Source: Hyphomicrobiales bacterium (GTDB lineage: Bacteria > Pseudomonadota > Alphaproteobacteria > Rhizobiales > OSC116). From it: DNA of 64,000 bases. Below the pieces are notes generated by a model. The model saw nothing but the letters and a program-made list of their open reading frames with translations, searched no databases and was not told the origin of the DNA. The stretch's first letter is position 1; the number at the start of each line of letters is the position of its first letter. Positions 34,755-44,901 of the stretch are shown one piece after another. A program made the translations under genes and the position numbers. Where the stretch lies: assembly GCA_002401855.1 (NCBI GenBank), contig NVUH01000013.1, positions 1 to 64,000 of the forward strand, in the 5' to 3' direction.

Positions 34755-35398
34755 AGTTTGATGGCTTTGCCTTGGGCATTGGTGAATGTGGTGGTGAGGT
34801 TGTAATCGCCTTGGCGGATGTTCAGCTTAAATTGTTTTGAGGGTTTGTAGTTTTTGAGCAAGGCTTTGAGATGTTGTGGGTGGGGATGGGTGAGGGTGAA
34901 GCTGGTGAGTTTAATGCCTAAATCGGCCATATTGGGGGCGGGGGTTTGGTTGTTTTGCCATTCTATAAGCGTGGGGAATAGGCCGTTTTCGGTGAGTTGG
35001 CCATTTTTGGGTATGGTGATTTGCCAGGTTAAATTGCCGCGTGTGACGTGGTGAATTTTGCCAATGTCTTGGTTTAGGTTTTGTAACTCTGCTTTGAGGT
35101 TGGCGGTGCGGGCGACCCATGTGACGAGTTTTGGTGATTGTTTTAGTTGGTTTTGAAGGCTTGGATTGTCTAGATCGAACCATCTTTGTTGTGGGGCTTT
35201 TGGGGGGTGTGCTATTGGGTTGATGGTGATGAGTTCTAAAAATATGCCATCGCCAATTTGCATGAGGTGGTTATGTGTGCCCATCTGATCATGGGTGCCA
35301 CCGAACGGGATTTTAACGGCGAATTTTTGTGAGATAAACTCTACGCCTTGTTCGAGGCTATTGGCGGCGATGGCGATGTGATCGAAGGTAAAACTCAT
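34751..35398 (-). CDS. Glyoxalase-like (VOC superfamily) protein
   Basis: 215 residues starting FDHIAIAANSLEQGVEFI, with GTHNHLMQIGDGIFLELITI, the typical N-terminal half of the glyoxalase-like family (PF13468 type). VOC proteins bind a metal through His/Glu residues (here H7, H43 and E55 are candidates). Substrate unknown. It begins 10 bp after the aminotransferase stop on the same strand, so the two form an operon. Confidence 0.82.
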   Translation of the reverse strand: MSFTFDHIAIAANSLEQGVEFISQKFAVKIPFGGTHDQMGTHNHLMQIGDGIFLELITINPIAHPPKAPQQRWFDLDNPSLQNQLKQSPKLVTWVARTANLKAELQNLNQDIGKIHHVTRGNLTWQITIPKNGQLTENGLFPTLIEWQNNQTPAPNMADLGIKLTSFTLTHPHPQHLKALLKNYKPSKQFKLNIRQGDYNLTTTFTNAQGKAIKL

Positions 35399-35408
35399 TA
35401 TTGCACAC

Positions 35409-36608
35409 CTATTGTATTGCGATTTTTAAGATTTCGATCAATTTATCCATGTCATTTTCATTGTTATAATAGTGTGGTGAAAAGCGTAGTTTTTCGGGTA
35501 ATTTGCGTTTTTCGCCATCCCATGGGGCGCTGTGATCGCCCGCTAAGGTGAGGTGGATTTTTTCTTCTTCTAAAAAGGCTCTGATTTGTTTTGAAGATTT
35601 TGTTTCGTGATAGCAGGTGATGATGGATGATTTTATTGTGCCCAAATCGGCGATGTGCATATTGGGTATTTCGGCAATGGCTTTGCGGAGTTTGATTGAG
35701 ACGATTTGGCTGCGCTTCCAGATTTTGTGCATGCCTAAATCTAGCGCATAATCGCACGCGGCGTGCAGGCCTGCGCGTAGGGCGTAGGCGTTTTCCCAAT
35801 CTTCGAAGCGTCTTGCGTCTTTGCGTAAATTGTAATTGTTTGCGCCGTCTAATTCGGCACCAAAAAAGTCTAGAGTGTTGGGTTCTATGGTTTCTAATTG
35901 TTGGGAACTGGCATAGAGAAAGCCGTTGCCACGGGGGCCGCGCAAGAATTTACGACTGGTGGTGGTGAGGTAATCGCAGCCGATCTTTTTGACGTTGACG
36001 GGATATTGGCCGATTGATTGGCAGGCATCGAGCAGATAGATAATTTTATGCTTGTTGGCGATTTTGCCGATGGTTTCGGCGGGTTGAACGAGGCCGTTAT
36101 TGGAGGGCATGTGGGAGATGGCGATGAGAACGGGGTTTTTGCCAGCTGATTTTAGATCTTCGATTTGGGCGTCTAGGGCATCGACATCGACCTCGCCATG
36201 TTCATTGTCGGGAATGACAATTGTTTCGATACCGTAAAGTTTTTTGACGTGCATGAAAGCCACTAGGTTGGCGCCATATTCTAAGGTGGAGGACAATATG
36301 ATGTCGCCAGCTTGCCAAGTGAGGGCGAGGCTGTAAAATACTTTTTGCCAAGCTATGGTGGCGTTTTCGACGATGGCGATCTCGCTTGGTTTGGCGTTGA
36401 TGAGTTTTGCGACTGAGGCGTAAAGATCTATCTCTAATTCTTCTTTATATTTATTATGGGTGTGGTAGCCGCCAATGCGGGCTTCCTCATCGAGCATGAA
36501 CACCATGGCGTTATAGATGGGCTCTGGGCTGATGGCGGCGCCTGCGGCGTTCATGTAAACTATTTCGGCAAGGGCGGGGGTGTCGGCTCTGATCTGTTCA
36601 ATGTCCAT
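35409..36608 (-). CDS. Class V aminotransferase / cysteine desulfurase-like PLP enzyme
   Basis: 399 residues, fold type I PLP enzyme. Cofactor residues: D194 (LLDACQSIG), K220 (TTTSRKFLRGPRGNGF), and N-terminal YMNAAGAAI. The SRKFLRGPRG active-site context resembles the subgroup with isopenicillin N epimerase-like and selenocysteine lyase-like members rather than NifS/IscS, and the mobile catalytic Cys loop of desulfurases is not evident. Exact substrate unknown. In operon with the glyoxalase-like gene. Confidence 0.85.
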   Translation of the reverse strand: MDIEQIRADTPALAEIVYMNAAGAAISPEPIYNAMVFMLDEEARIGGYHTHNKYKEELEIDLYASVAKLINAKPSEIAIVENATIAWQKVFYSLALTWQAGDIILSSTLEYGANLVAFMHVKKLYGIETIVIPDNEHGEVDVDALDAQIEDLKSAGKNPVLIAISHMPSNNGLVQPAETIGKIANKHKIIYLLDACQSIGQYPVNVKKIGCDYLTTTSRKFLRGPRGNGFLYASSQQLETIEPNTLDFFGAELDGANNYNLRKDARRFEDWENAYALRAGLHAACDYALDLGMHKIWKRSQIVSIKLRKAIAEIPNMHIADLGTIKSSIITCYHETKSSKQIRAFLEEEKIHLTLAGDHSAPWDGEKRKLPEKLRFSPHYYNNENDMDKLIEILKIAIQ

Positions 36609-36707
36609 TATGAATCCTATTTAAAATGTTGGTTTATGAATATATTATTGCGGGAAATTGTACAAATTTAAAATTTTGATAGATATTTCTTTACTTTTTT
36701 CATTGTT

Positions 36708-36723
36708 AGATATAAATATATCT
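36708..36723. promoter_or_regulatory. Perfect palindrome upstream of the ArsR-methyltransferase gene
   Basis: AGATATA-aa-TATATCT, 16 bp, 26 bp before the ATG, with a related near-palindrome AGATATTTCT at 36681-36690. ArsR-family operators are short AT-rich dyads, so this is a likely autoregulatory site. Confidence 0.55.
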
Positions 36724-36748
36724 TTATATGTGATTTAACTGGTGTTTT

Positions 36749-37699
36749 ATGGAACAGATTTTAGCTGAATTAAGAGCGATTGCTGAGGAGACGCGTTTGC
36801 GCATCATCCTTTTGTTGGCGCGCGGTGAGCTGAATGTGAAAGACATGACCAATATTTTGGGGCAGAGTCAACCGCGGGTTTCGCGGCATTTGAAGTTGCT
36901 GCTGGATTCGAGCTTGATTAACCGTCATCGTGAGGGCAGTTGGGTGTATTTTCGATTGTCTGAAAAGGCACGTAATCATTCATTCGTGGCTTCGGTAATT
37001 GGTACGGTTGATGAAGACGACAAATTGTTAAAACGTGACTTAACGCGGTTGAATGCGGTGAAGCAATCGCGCAGTGAAGAGGCAGCTAAATATTTTGCTT
37101 CGATTGCGGAAGATTGGGATAGCTTACGCAAATTACAGATATCTGAAGATAAAGTTGAAGCGGCGATTGCTGAAATGTTGGATGGTAAATTGGGCAATTT
37201 GCTTGATTTGGGTACAGGCACTGGGCGTATGCTCGAGCTGTTATCTGGCCGTGCATCGTTAAGTGTTGGTGTGGACTTGAGCCATGAAATGTTATCCTAT
37301 GCGCGGGCCAAACTGGAAAAAGCCGGACTGACCAATAGCCAAGTGAGGCAGGGTGATATTTTTAACCTGCCGATGGAAAGTGGACATTTTGATACGGTGA
37401 TTATTCACCAAGTTTTGCATTATTTAGATGAGTCGCTTTCGGTTTTAAAAGAAGCGGCGCGGGTGATGGCGCCTCATGCTAAATTGCTAATTGTTGATTT
37501 TGCCAGCCATGATAATGAAGAGTTACGGGTGAGCCATTCGCACAGACGGCTTGGGTTTTCGAACGAGCAAATGGCTGAATGGGCTGAAATTGCGGGCATG
37601 AAAATGGTTGAAACGCAAAGCTTTCCGCCTGATGAACGAATGCCCAGTGCGGCAAATATAAAATTAACCGTCTCATTATGGTTGTTTGAGCGTGTTTGA
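36749..37699 (+). CDS. ArsR-type winged helix fused to SAM-dependent methyltransferase
   Basis: 316 residues: ArsR-type HTH (about 1-90; ILGQSQPRVSRHLKLLLDSSLI) joined to a class I SAM methyltransferase (about 120-300) with LLDLGTGTGRMLELL motif I and DTVIIHQVLHYLDE. No cysteine metal site is present. In many alphaproteobacteria this fusion lies directly upstream of metF; binding SAM or SAH could let it sense methylation state and control methionine synthesis. That role is inference from context. It is 114 bp before metF on the same strand. Confidence 0.9.
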   Translation: MEQILAELRAIAEETRLRIILLLARGELNVKDMTNILGQSQPRVSRHLKLLLDSSLINRHREGSWVYFRLSEKARNHSFVASVIGTVDEDDKLLKRDLTRLNAVKQSRSEEAAKYFASIAEDWDSLRKLQISEDKVEAAIAEMLDGKLGNLLDLGTGTGRMLELLSGRASLSVGVDLSHEMLSYARAKLEKAGLTNSQVRQGDIFNLPMESGHFDTVIIHQVLHYLDESLSVLKEAARVMAPHAKLLIVDFASHDNEELRVSHSHRRLGFSNEQMAEWAEIAGMKMVETQSFPPDERMPSAANIKLTVSLWLFERV

Positions 37700-37813
37700 G
37701 CTTTGAAGATTTATAAATGAGCCAGTGAGTGCCGATTGATCGGTCTGCTGTTTAGTCTATTGATTAGATGTAGAATTTAAGTTTCAAGAATCCAAAAAAA
37801 TAAAGACAGTATT

Positions 37814-38665
37814 ATGAATAAAGAGTTGAATGTATCCTTCGAGTTTTTTCCGCCAGCGACGGAAAAAATGGAAGAGATTTTATGGAAAAGTGTGAAGAGA
37901 TTAGAAGTGCTGAAACCGCGCTTTGTCTCGGTGACTTATGGGGCGGGTGGCTCGACCCGTGAACGTACGCATAATATTGTGACGCGTTTGGCGAATGATA
38001 CCAGCATGGTGCCGGCGGCGCATTTAACTTGTGTGGATGCATCACGTGAGGAAATTGATGAGATTGTTCAGAATTATTGGGATGAAGGCGTGCGCCATAT
38101 TGTGGCATTGCGTGGTGACCCGAAGGCTGGGATTGGTGAAAAATATATTCCACGTGCGGATGGTTATGCCAATGCTGAGGCCTTGGTAAAAGGCATTAAG
38201 CAGATTGGTGATTTTGAGATTAGTGTGGCGGCATACCCCGAGCAGCACCCTGAAAGCGGGAGTTTGAAAGCTGATTTGGATAATTTGAAGGCCAAAATTG
38301 ATGCGGGGGCGACACAGGCTATCACCCAAATGTTTTTTGATAATGAGCAGTTTTATCGGTTTTTGGATGAGTGTGAAAAGGCTGGCATTAACGTGCCGAT
38401 TATACCTGGGATTGCGCCAGTGATTAACTTTAAAGGCACAGTAAAATTTGCTAAAATGTGCGGCACATCGGTGCCGAGATGGCTGCATCGGCGGTTTGAT
38501 GGTTTGGATGATGATGAAGAAACGCGGCGTATGGTGGCGGCCTCTGTGGTGGTGGAGCAAGTGCGTGATTTATATGCGCATGGGGTGCGGGATTACCACA
38601 TCTATACTATGAATAGAGCTGAATTGACTTATACTATTTGTCATCAATTGAAGAATATTGGGTAG
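37814..38665 (+). CDS. metF: 5,10-methylenetetrahydrofolate reductase
   Basis: 283 residues, a FAD-dependent TIM barrel that reduces methylene-THF to methyl-THF, the methyl donor for MetH. Motifs: SFEFFPP with the catalytic Glu, [24 protein letters not shown] and [17 protein letters not shown]. Length matches the bacterial enzyme. The metH start codon follows 8 bp after the metF stop. Confidence 0.96.
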   Translation: MNKELNVSFEFFPPATEKMEEILWKSVKRLEVLKPRFVSVTYGAGGSTRERTHNIVTRLANDTSMVPAAHLTCVDASREEIDEIVQNYWDEGVRHIVALRGDPKAGIGEKYIPRADGYANAEALVKGIKQIGDFEISVAAYPEQHPESGSLKADLDNLKAKIDAGATQAITQMFFDNEQFYRFLDECEKAGINVPIIPGIAPVINFKGTVKFAKMCGTSVPRWLHRRFDGLDDDEETRRMVAASVVVEQVRDLYAHGVRDYHIYTMNRAELTYTICHQLKNIG

Positions 38666-38673
38666 GGATTATC

Positions 38674-41600
38674 ATGACCAAAAAATTGGCATTAGAGCGA
38701 ACAAAATTATTGCATGAGATGGCTGCTGAGCGGATTTTGATTTTGGACGGAGCTATGGGTTCGTTGATTCAGGATTTGAAATTTAGCGAGGAACAATTTC
38801 GCGGTGAAAAATTTGCTGATTGGCCGATGGATATTAAAGGTAATAATGATATTTTGTCGGTTACCCAACCTGACGCGATTAAAGATTTGCATTTGCAATA
38901 TTTGCAGGCTGGTGCGGATATTTTGGAGACCAATACATTTTCATCGACGACCATCGCGCAAGCTGATTATAAGATGCAAGATTATGCTTATGAGATAAAT
39001 TTGCAAAGCGCGATTGTGGCGCAGCAAGCGGTGGCTGAGCATTTGGCTGCGACGGGTAAGCAGTGTTTTGTGGCGGGGACCTTGGGGCCGACCAATCGGA
39101 CAGCCTCTATGTCGCCTGATGTGAATGACCCTGGTTATCGCGCGGTGTCATTTGATGATTTGCGCATTGCTTATGGCAGCTCGGTGCGGGCGCTGATGAA
39201 GGGTGGTTGTGACCTTATTTTGGTTGAAACTATTTTTGATACGTTGAATGCCAAAGCGGCTTTGTTTGCGATTGAAGAAGTGTTTGAAGAGATTGGGTAT
39301 CGGTTGCCGATTATGATTAGTGGCACGATTACTGACCTTTCTGGACGTACGCTTTCTGGTCAAACGCCTGAAGCGTTTTATTATAGTGTTGACCATGTTG
39401 AGCCATTTTCGGTTGGGCTTAACTGTGCGTTGGGCGCGCAGGAAATGCGGGCGCACATTCAATCTATCGGCAATGTGGCACCTGGTTTGGTGTGTGCTTA
39501 CCCGAATGCAGGTTTGCCTAATGAATTTGGTGAATATGACGAAAGCCCTGAATATATGGCTGGGTTGCTTGAGGAATTTGCGGCTTCTGGTTTGGTGAAT
39601 ATTGTGGGTGGGTGTTGCGGCACGACGCCTGCGCATATTAAGGCCATTGCTGATGCAGTGGCGCCGCATAAACCGCGGGTTGCGCCTGAAATTCCTGCAC
39701 TGATGCGGTTGTCTGGGTTGGAGCCATTTGTATTTACGGACAATGTTAATTTTGTGAATGTGGGTGAGCGTACCAATGTGACGGGTAGTGCGGTTTTTAA
39801 GAAAATGATCTTGAATGATGATTATGAAGCGGCGTTGACGGTGGCACGCCAGCAAGTTGAAAATGGCGCGCAGATTATCGACATCAACATGGATGAAGGC
39901 ATGTTGGATGGTGAAGCGGCGATGGTGCGGTTTTTAAACCTGATTGCGGCTGAGCCTGACATTGCCAAAGTGCCGATTATGATTGATAGCTCCAAATGGA
40001 GTGTGATTGAGGCGGGGCTTAAATGTGTGCAGGGTAAGGCGGTTGTAAACTCGATCAGCATGAAAGAAGGTAAAGAGAAGTTTATTCATTATGGCAAGCT
40101 GATTAAGCGTTATGGCGCGGCGGCTGTGGTGATGGCGTTTGATGAAGATGGCCAAGCTGATACTTATGAGCGCAAGGTGGAGATTTGTACGAAATCTTAC
40201 CGTATTTTGGTTGATGAAGTTGGGTTTAAGCCTCAAGATATTATTTTTGACCCGAATATTTTTGCGGTGGCGACGGGGCTTGAAGAGCATAATGAATATG
40301 GCAAGGCGTTTATTGAAGCGGCCAAAACCATTAGAGAAACCTTGCCGCATTGTCATATTTCGGGCGGACTGTCTAACTTATCGTTTAGTTTTAGGGGCAA
40401 TAATTTGGTGCGTGAGGCTATGCATAGTGCGTTTTTATTCCATGCGATTAAGCAGGGTATGGATATGGGCATTGTGAATGCTGGCCAGCTGACCATTTAT
40501 GATGACATTCCGAAGAAATTATTGTTGGCGATTGAGGATGTGTTGTTTAACCGCACGCCTGAGAATGGCGAGACGTCATCGGACAATTTACTTGAATTGG
40601 CGCAGGAATATGTTGGCCAAAAGGGTGTGAAGCGCGAGGTTGACTTGACGTGGCGTGAGAAGAATGTAGCTGATCGGTTGGCGCATAGTCTGGTGAATGG
40701 CATCACAGCGTTTATTGTTGAAGATACGGAAGAAGCGCGGCTTGGCGCTGAGCGGCCGTTGCATGTGATTGAAGGCGCGTTGATGGACGGGATGAATATT
40801 GTGGGTGATTTGTTTGGTTCTGGTCAGATGTTTTTGCCGCAAGTGGTGAAATCTGCCCGTGTGATGAAAGCTGCGGTGGCGCATTTGATGCCGTTTATTG
40901 AAGAAGAGAAACTCTTAACAGGTGATACCAGTACCAATAATGGTAAAATTTTAATGGCGACTGTTAAAGGCGATGTGCATGATATTGGTAAAAATATCGT
41001 GGGTGTGGTGTTGCAGTGTAATAATTTTGAAGTGATTGACATGGGCGTTATGGTGCCTGCTGCGGACATTATCAAAAAAGCCAAAGAAGAGAATGTTGAC
41101 ATGATTGGCCTGTCGGGTTTGATCACGCCGAGCCTTGATGAAATGTGCCATATGGCGGCTGAGATGGAGCGCGAAGGTTTCACCATGCCATTGATGATTG
41201 GTGGGGCGACGACGAGTAAAGTGCATACGGCGGTGAAGATTAACCCGAATTATAAAGCGGGGCAGACGATTTACGTGACTGACGCTAGCCGTGCTGTGGC
41301 TGTGGCGACTAAATTGATGGGCGATGGCAGTGCTGAATATCAGGCTGAAACATTGGCTGAATATATCGACATGGCTGAGAAACATGCGCGGGCGCGTAAT
41401 GACAAAGACCGGCCTAGTATTGCGCAAGCGCGGGCTAATGCGATGCCGATTGAATGGGATGGGTATGAAATTAAAAAGCCGTCATTTTTGGGTGTGAAAG
41501 ATTATAAGAATTTTGATTTGGCGGAGATTGCTAAATATATTGACTGGACGCCATTCTTTAGCAGTTGGGAATTAAAAGGGGCTTATCCGCGTATTTTTGA

Positions 41601-42402
41601 GAGTGAAAAATTTGGCGAAGCGGCCAAGACTTTATATAAAGATGCGACGGCCATGCTGGATAAAATTATCGCGGGGCGGTGGACCAAAGCTAGTGGTGTT
41701 GTGGGTTTTTGGCCTGCTAATGTGGTGTCGGATTTTAGTGGTGATGACATTACGCTTTATACTGATGATGGCCGCGCTACGGTGCTGGATACTTTTCATG
41801 GTTTACGGCAGCAGATGAAAAAGCAGGCTGGGCGTTATAATGATTGTTTGGCGGACTTTATTGCGCCGAAAGATAGTGGCGTGCAGGATTATATTGGTGG
41901 TTTTACGGTGACCACAGGGCTTGGTGAGCAAGACAAAGTGGCTGAGTTTAAGGCTGCGGGTGATGACTATAGTGCGATTTTATTCCAAAGCTTATGTGAT
42001 CGGTTGGCGGAAGCTTTTGCTGAGCTGATGCATGCCAAAGTGCGGCGTGAATTGTGGGGCTATGGGCATGAGGAGAATTTTGGCATTGAAGAGTTGGTTA
42101 AAGAGCAGTATCAGGGAATTCGACCTGCGCCTGGTTATCCTGCGCAGCCTGACCATACTGAGAAACGCACCTTGTTTAAGCTGCTTGATACGACCAAGCG
42201 GATTGGTGTTGAACTGACTGATAGTTGTGCTATGTGGCCGCCTTCGAGTGTGTCTGGCATGTATTTTAGCCATCCTGACAGCCATTATTTTGGTATTGGT
42301 AAGATTGAGAAAGATCAAGTGTCTGACTATGCAAAGCGTAAAGGGATGTCATTAGAAGATACCGAAAGATGGTTAGCGCCTATTTTAAACTATAATAGGT
42401 AG
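38674..42402 (+). CDS. metH: Cobalamin-dependent methionine synthase
   Basis: 1242 residues in one chain. Order: homocysteine-binding barrel (1-330, zinc cysteines in [10 protein letters not shown] near 313), pterin-binding domain (about 345-610, [11 protein letters not shown]), B12 cap (about 640-740), B12-binding domain with the DxHxxG motif ([10 protein letters not shown] near 770), and SAM-binding reactivation domain (about 910-1242). It transfers the methyl group from methyl-THF to homocysteine. Start at 38674 (AGGGA upstream); the longer frame overlaps metF. No cobalamin riboswitch is apparent. Confidence 0.97.
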   Translation: MTKKLALERTKLLHEMAAERILILDGAMGSLIQDLKFSEEQFRGEKFADWPMDIKGNNDILSVTQPDAIKDLHLQYLQAGADILETNTFSSTTIAQADYKMQDYAYEINLQSAIVAQQAVAEHLAATGKQCFVAGTLGPTNRTASMSPDVNDPGYRAVSFDDLRIAYGSSVRALMKGGCDLILVETIFDTLNAKAALFAIEEVFEEIGYRLPIMISGTITDLSGRTLSGQTPEAFYYSVDHVEPFSVGLNCALGAQEMRAHIQSIGNVAPGLVCAYPNAGLPNEFGEYDESPEYMAGLLEEFAASGLVNIVGGCCGTTPAHIKAIADAVAPHKPRVAPEIPALMRLSGLEPFVFTDNVNFVNVGERTNVTGSAVFKKMILNDDYEAALTVARQQVENGAQIIDINMDEGMLDGEAAMVRFLNLIAAEPDIAKVPIMIDSSKWSVIEAGLKCVQGKAVVNSISMKEGKEKFIHYGKLIKRYGAAAVVMAFDEDGQADTYERKVEICTKSYRILVDEVGFKPQDIIFDPNIFAVATGLEEHNEYGKAFIEAAKTIRETLPHCHISGGLSNLSFSFRGNNLVREAMHSAFLFHAIKQGMDMGIVNAGQLTIYDDIPKKLLLAIEDVLFNRTPENGETSSDNLLELAQEYVGQKGVKREVDLTWREKNVADRLAHSLVNGITAFIVEDTEEARLGAERPLHVIEGALMDGMNIVGDLFGSGQMFLPQVVKSARVMKAAVAHLMPFIEEEKLLTGDTSTNNGKILMATVKGDVHDIGKNIVGVVLQCNNFEVIDMGVMVPAADIIKKAKEENVDMIGLSGLITPSLDEMCHMAAEMEREGFTMPLMIGGATTSKVHTAVKINPNYKAGQTIYVTDASRAVAVATKLMGDGSAEYQAETLAEYIDMAEKHARARNDKDRPSIAQARANAMPIEWDGYEIKKPSFLGVKDYKNFDLAEIAKYIDWTPFFSSWELKGAYPRIFESEKFGEAAKTLYKDATAMLDKIIAGRWTKASGVVGFWPANVVSDFSGDDITLYTDDGRATVLDTFHGLRQQMKKQAGRYNDCLADFIAPKDSGVQDYIGGFTVTTGLGEQDKVAEFKAAGDDYSAILFQSLCDRLAEAFAELMHAKVRRELWGYGHEENFGIEELVKEQYQGIRPAPGYPAQPDHTEKRTLFKLLDTTKRIGVELTDSCAMWPPSSVSGMYFSHPDSHYFGIGKIEKDQVSDYAKRKGMSLEDTERWLAPILNYNR

Positions 42403-42709
42403 TTTAAGGTGTTTATTTCGGCTTTTGCTCGCGAGCGGATTTGGGTTGAATTTTGTGGTTTTGGTGTGTTTGATTTTCGCTAGCTAGCGGACTCTGTTGC
42501 TTGCGTTAAGATTCCGTTAAGTATATTGATTTGTTAGCTAGCGAGCTTCGGTGGCTATAAATGCGTATAAGCTGAACGGTTTGAGCTATCGAAATAATAA
42601 CCAGTTGAGGAATGGTTTAAACCATTTAAAACAAGTGCTAATGGTTATTTGATGAAGTAATGATTCAATTAATGTTGTGAAGGTTGTAAGTAACGTGAAT
42701 GAAGTTAGG
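42403..42709. other. Palindrome-rich intergenic region downstream of metH
   Basis: 307 bp without a gene. It holds GCTCGCGAGC (42427-42436), CGCTAGCTAGCG (42478-42489) and GCTAGCGAGC (42537-42546), three related palindromes spaced about 50-60 bp, and a 16-bp perfect palindrome AATGGTTTAAACCATT (42611-42626). No T-runs follow, so they are not standard terminators. Confidence 0.6.
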
Positions 42710-43483
42710 TTACCATGTTTCTGCTGGGCGGCTGTAATCTATTGGTTGTAGAATATTTTTCTTTTGCATGAAACGCATGACGCGCAGCAGCACAGCATCG
42801 CCGCCAATGTATAAAAACACGGCGCCGACGGGTGGGTTGACGGTGGGGATGAAGCCCAATGTATAGGCATCCCACGCCCAAACGCTGAAATAGGTGCCCG
42901 TGAATTCGACAATCAATACATAAATAGCGACATAATAATAAAGGGTTAGCCATTTTTTGCGGCGTAGAGCGCGGAAAAATAAAATGCCGAGTATGAGTGA
43001 TAGTATGTCGAAGAATATCAGGCCTGCGCCGATGAATAATGCGCCGAAAAATAACAGGAATATTTTTTTCATTATGGCATCATGCTTGTTTGCCCATTTG
43101 GTAAAGGCGAACATATAGCCTGAGCCATAGAGTATGGCATGGCCGAACGGTACATAAAGCGGGATTCTATTTTCTCGATAATCATACATATCTAAGATAT
43201 TGCAAAAAATGATCTCGCCAATATAAGACAGTGGTACCATAATTAGCATCAAGCGACGTAAGCGGCTATCAGCGGTTTGCAGCATGGTAAAAAAGTAGAT
43301 GATTACGATGAGGGTGACTAGATTTCGGCCGTCAAAATATGTATCGGCGAAGAGTTGTGAGTCTAGACCCAAAAATATAAAAATGAAAATAATTGAGAAT
43401 AAAGAAAAGAAACTGCGACCTGCGGCGTTGCCATCGGTTGGTTTGTTATAATATTTATTGAGGGCTTTGAGCATGGCTACCAT
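42710..43483 (-). CDS. Integral membrane protein of unknown function (paralogue B)
   Basis: 257 residues, about seven predicted membrane helices. Shares with the next gene the blocks YNKPTDGN (N-terminus), RLRRLMLIMVPLSYIGEIIF, IPLYVPFGHA, LTLYYYVAIYVL..EFTGTYF, GFIPTVNPPVGAVFLYIGGDA.LLRIMRF and the RPE.W end. Conserved polar residues inside membrane segments (E, H, Y, D) suggest an enzyme or transporter, but I recognise no family. Overlaps paralogue A by 7 bp, so they are co-translated. Confidence 0.75.
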   Translation of the reverse strand: MVAMLKALNKYYNKPTDGNAAGRSFFSLFSIIFIFIFLGLDSQLFADTYFDGRNLVTLIVIIYFFTMLQTADSRLRRLMLIMVPLSYIGEIIFCNILDMYDYRENRIPLYVPFGHAILYGSGYMFAFTKWANKHDAIMKKIFLLFFGALFIGAGLIFFDILSLILGILFFRALRRKKWLTLYYYVAIYVLIVEFTGTYFSVWAWDAYTLGFIPTVNPPVGAVFLYIGGDAVLLRVMRFMQKKNILQPIDYSRPAETW

Positions 43484-44304
43484 TTTTCTTCGGGTCTTAT
43501 GCCATTGAGTGGCGTGAGTATTTGTTTTTTATCAATAAAACGCATGATACGCAATAATAGACTATCGGCACCGATGTAGAAAAATACCGCACCGACAGGT
43601 GGGTTGGCGGTGGGAATGAAGCCTAGGGCGAGTTTTTGCCATTGCCAGACTTCAAAATACGTACCCGCAAATTCTAAGGTGATCACATAGAGGGCGACAT
43701 AATAATATAATGTGTTCCAATTTTTGCGTCTGAGCCCGCGGTAGAAAAATAAAAAGCCGAAAATGAATGAGAAGATGTCATTGAAAAACCAGCCTGCGCC
43801 GATGAATAAGCTGCTGAATAATATAAAGAATATTGTTTTCATTATATCATTATTATTTTGTGCCCATAGCCTTGCGTGGAGCAGATAGCCGCATGCATAG
43901 ACGGCGGCATGGCCAAATGGCACATAGATGGGAATGCGGGCTAAGCGGTATTCATACAGGCCGAGAACCAAGCTGAAAATAATCTCGCCAAACAGGCCGA
44001 GTGGCACGAAGACGATCATTAATTTACGCAAACGGGTATTGACGGCGCTTAGTAGAACGAAGAAACAACCAATGACCAGAATGTTGACCAAAGGGCGGGC
44101 ATCAAAATAGTGATCGACCATATATTGCGAATCAAGTGCTAGGAAAAAAACGGTGAAAGGAGCAAAATAAATCGCAAAAAAATGCTGGGTTTTTAGATTG
44201 CCATCTGTTGGCTTGTTGTAAAAATTATTTGCCGCTTGATACATTATATATGCATAAACATATCTAGTTAAATTATCAATATTTTTGATAATATTTTCGT
44301 TCAT
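43477..44304 (-). CDS. Integral membrane protein of unknown function (paralogue A)
   Basis: 275 residues, about seven predicted helices; close to paralogue B throughout (roughly half the residues identical by eye) with a longer N-terminus. An internal ATG at 44244 (MYQAANNFYNKPTDGN) aligns better with the start of paralogue B, but neither start has a good RBS. Conserved IPIYVPFGHAAVY, EFAGTYFEVWQW and NPPVGAVFFYIGADSLLLRIMRF are shared. Likely a recent tandem duplication. Function unknown. Confidence 0.75.
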   Translation of the reverse strand: MNENIIKNIDNLTRYVYAYIMYQAANNFYNKPTDGNLKTQHFFAIYFAPFTVFFLALDSQYMVDHYFDARPLVNILVIGCFFVLLSAVNTRLRKLMIVFVPLGLFGEIIFSLVLGLYEYRLARIPIYVPFGHAAVYACGYLLHARLWAQNNNDIMKTIFFILFSSLFIGAGWFFNDIFSFIFGFLFFYRGLRRKNWNTLYYYVALYVITLEFAGTYFEVWQWQKLALGFIPTANPPVGAVFFYIGADSLLLRIMRFIDKKQILTPLNGIRPEEKW

Positions 44305-44344
44305 TTTTTCTATATCTTGAGAGAATATTATTGAAAATATTGTA

Positions 44345-44864
44345 TGTCGTTACATTATAAAAATCTATATTTTGGGTTGGTGTCTGCAATTGCTTTGATT
44401 GGTTTTTATATCATTTCTATTGGTGGAGAGAGGAAGAAGCTGGGCGTGCTTTTGCCATTGCGGCATTTATTGAGATTCCGATGTTAGTTTTCAGTGCAAA
44501 ATTATTGATTCTTCTAAACCACACTCATCTTTTAGTGCTAATTTTTGCTATGTCAGTGATGATTTATTTTGGCATGAGTTTCACTTTGGAGGTATACCAA
44601 TTATAAGCAATGCAGGTTTTTGGTTGTGTTATGGTGGCATTGACTGTTGGGATTGGTATGGTATTGATACAAGATATCATGCCTGAAAGCCCGGCGGTCA
44701 TTATGGCACATTACTCCAATATGCTTAGGTTTGTGACTTTAGTTGGGGGTGGACTGATTCGGTTTTTTGTGGAATATTTTGCTACAGATGATTTATTGGT
44801 CGCGACTGGTATATTGCCAGCAATTGGTATGGTGATTGTTTTGGTTTGGTTGAGGCGCTTTTAG
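44345..44864 (+). pseudogene. Decayed sugar-efflux (SET-type MFS) transporter gene
   Basis: Three pieces in different frames add up to the C-terminal half of an MFS sugar-efflux transporter: frame one from 44345 (GLVSAIALIGFYIISI), then after a frame shift near 44425 a piece reading EAGRAFAIAAFIEIPML and ending at a TAA, then from about 44607 the tail QVFGCVMVALTVGIGMVLIQDIMPESPAVIMAHYSN. The AF..AAFIEIP and IQD.MP...A...YSN motifs match SetA/SotB-type proteins. The N-terminal half is missing. It is a remnant, not a working gene. Confidence 0.65.
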
Positions 44865-44901
44865 ATTGTAATTTCTCTTTTGGGGGTTGGAAGAATGCAG
44901 G

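Noticed and set aside
37700-37813. SAM-II, SAH or other riboswitch in front of metF
   Set aside because: No conserved core or pseudoknot pairing could be found in this gap or upstream of 36749.
42403-42709. Terminators for metH
   Set aside because: The palindromes here lack T-runs on either strand.
44610-44864. 84-codon frame as an intact small gene
   Set aside because: It reads as the C-terminal tail of a sugar-efflux transporter with other pieces upstream in shifted frames, so it is part of a pseudogene.
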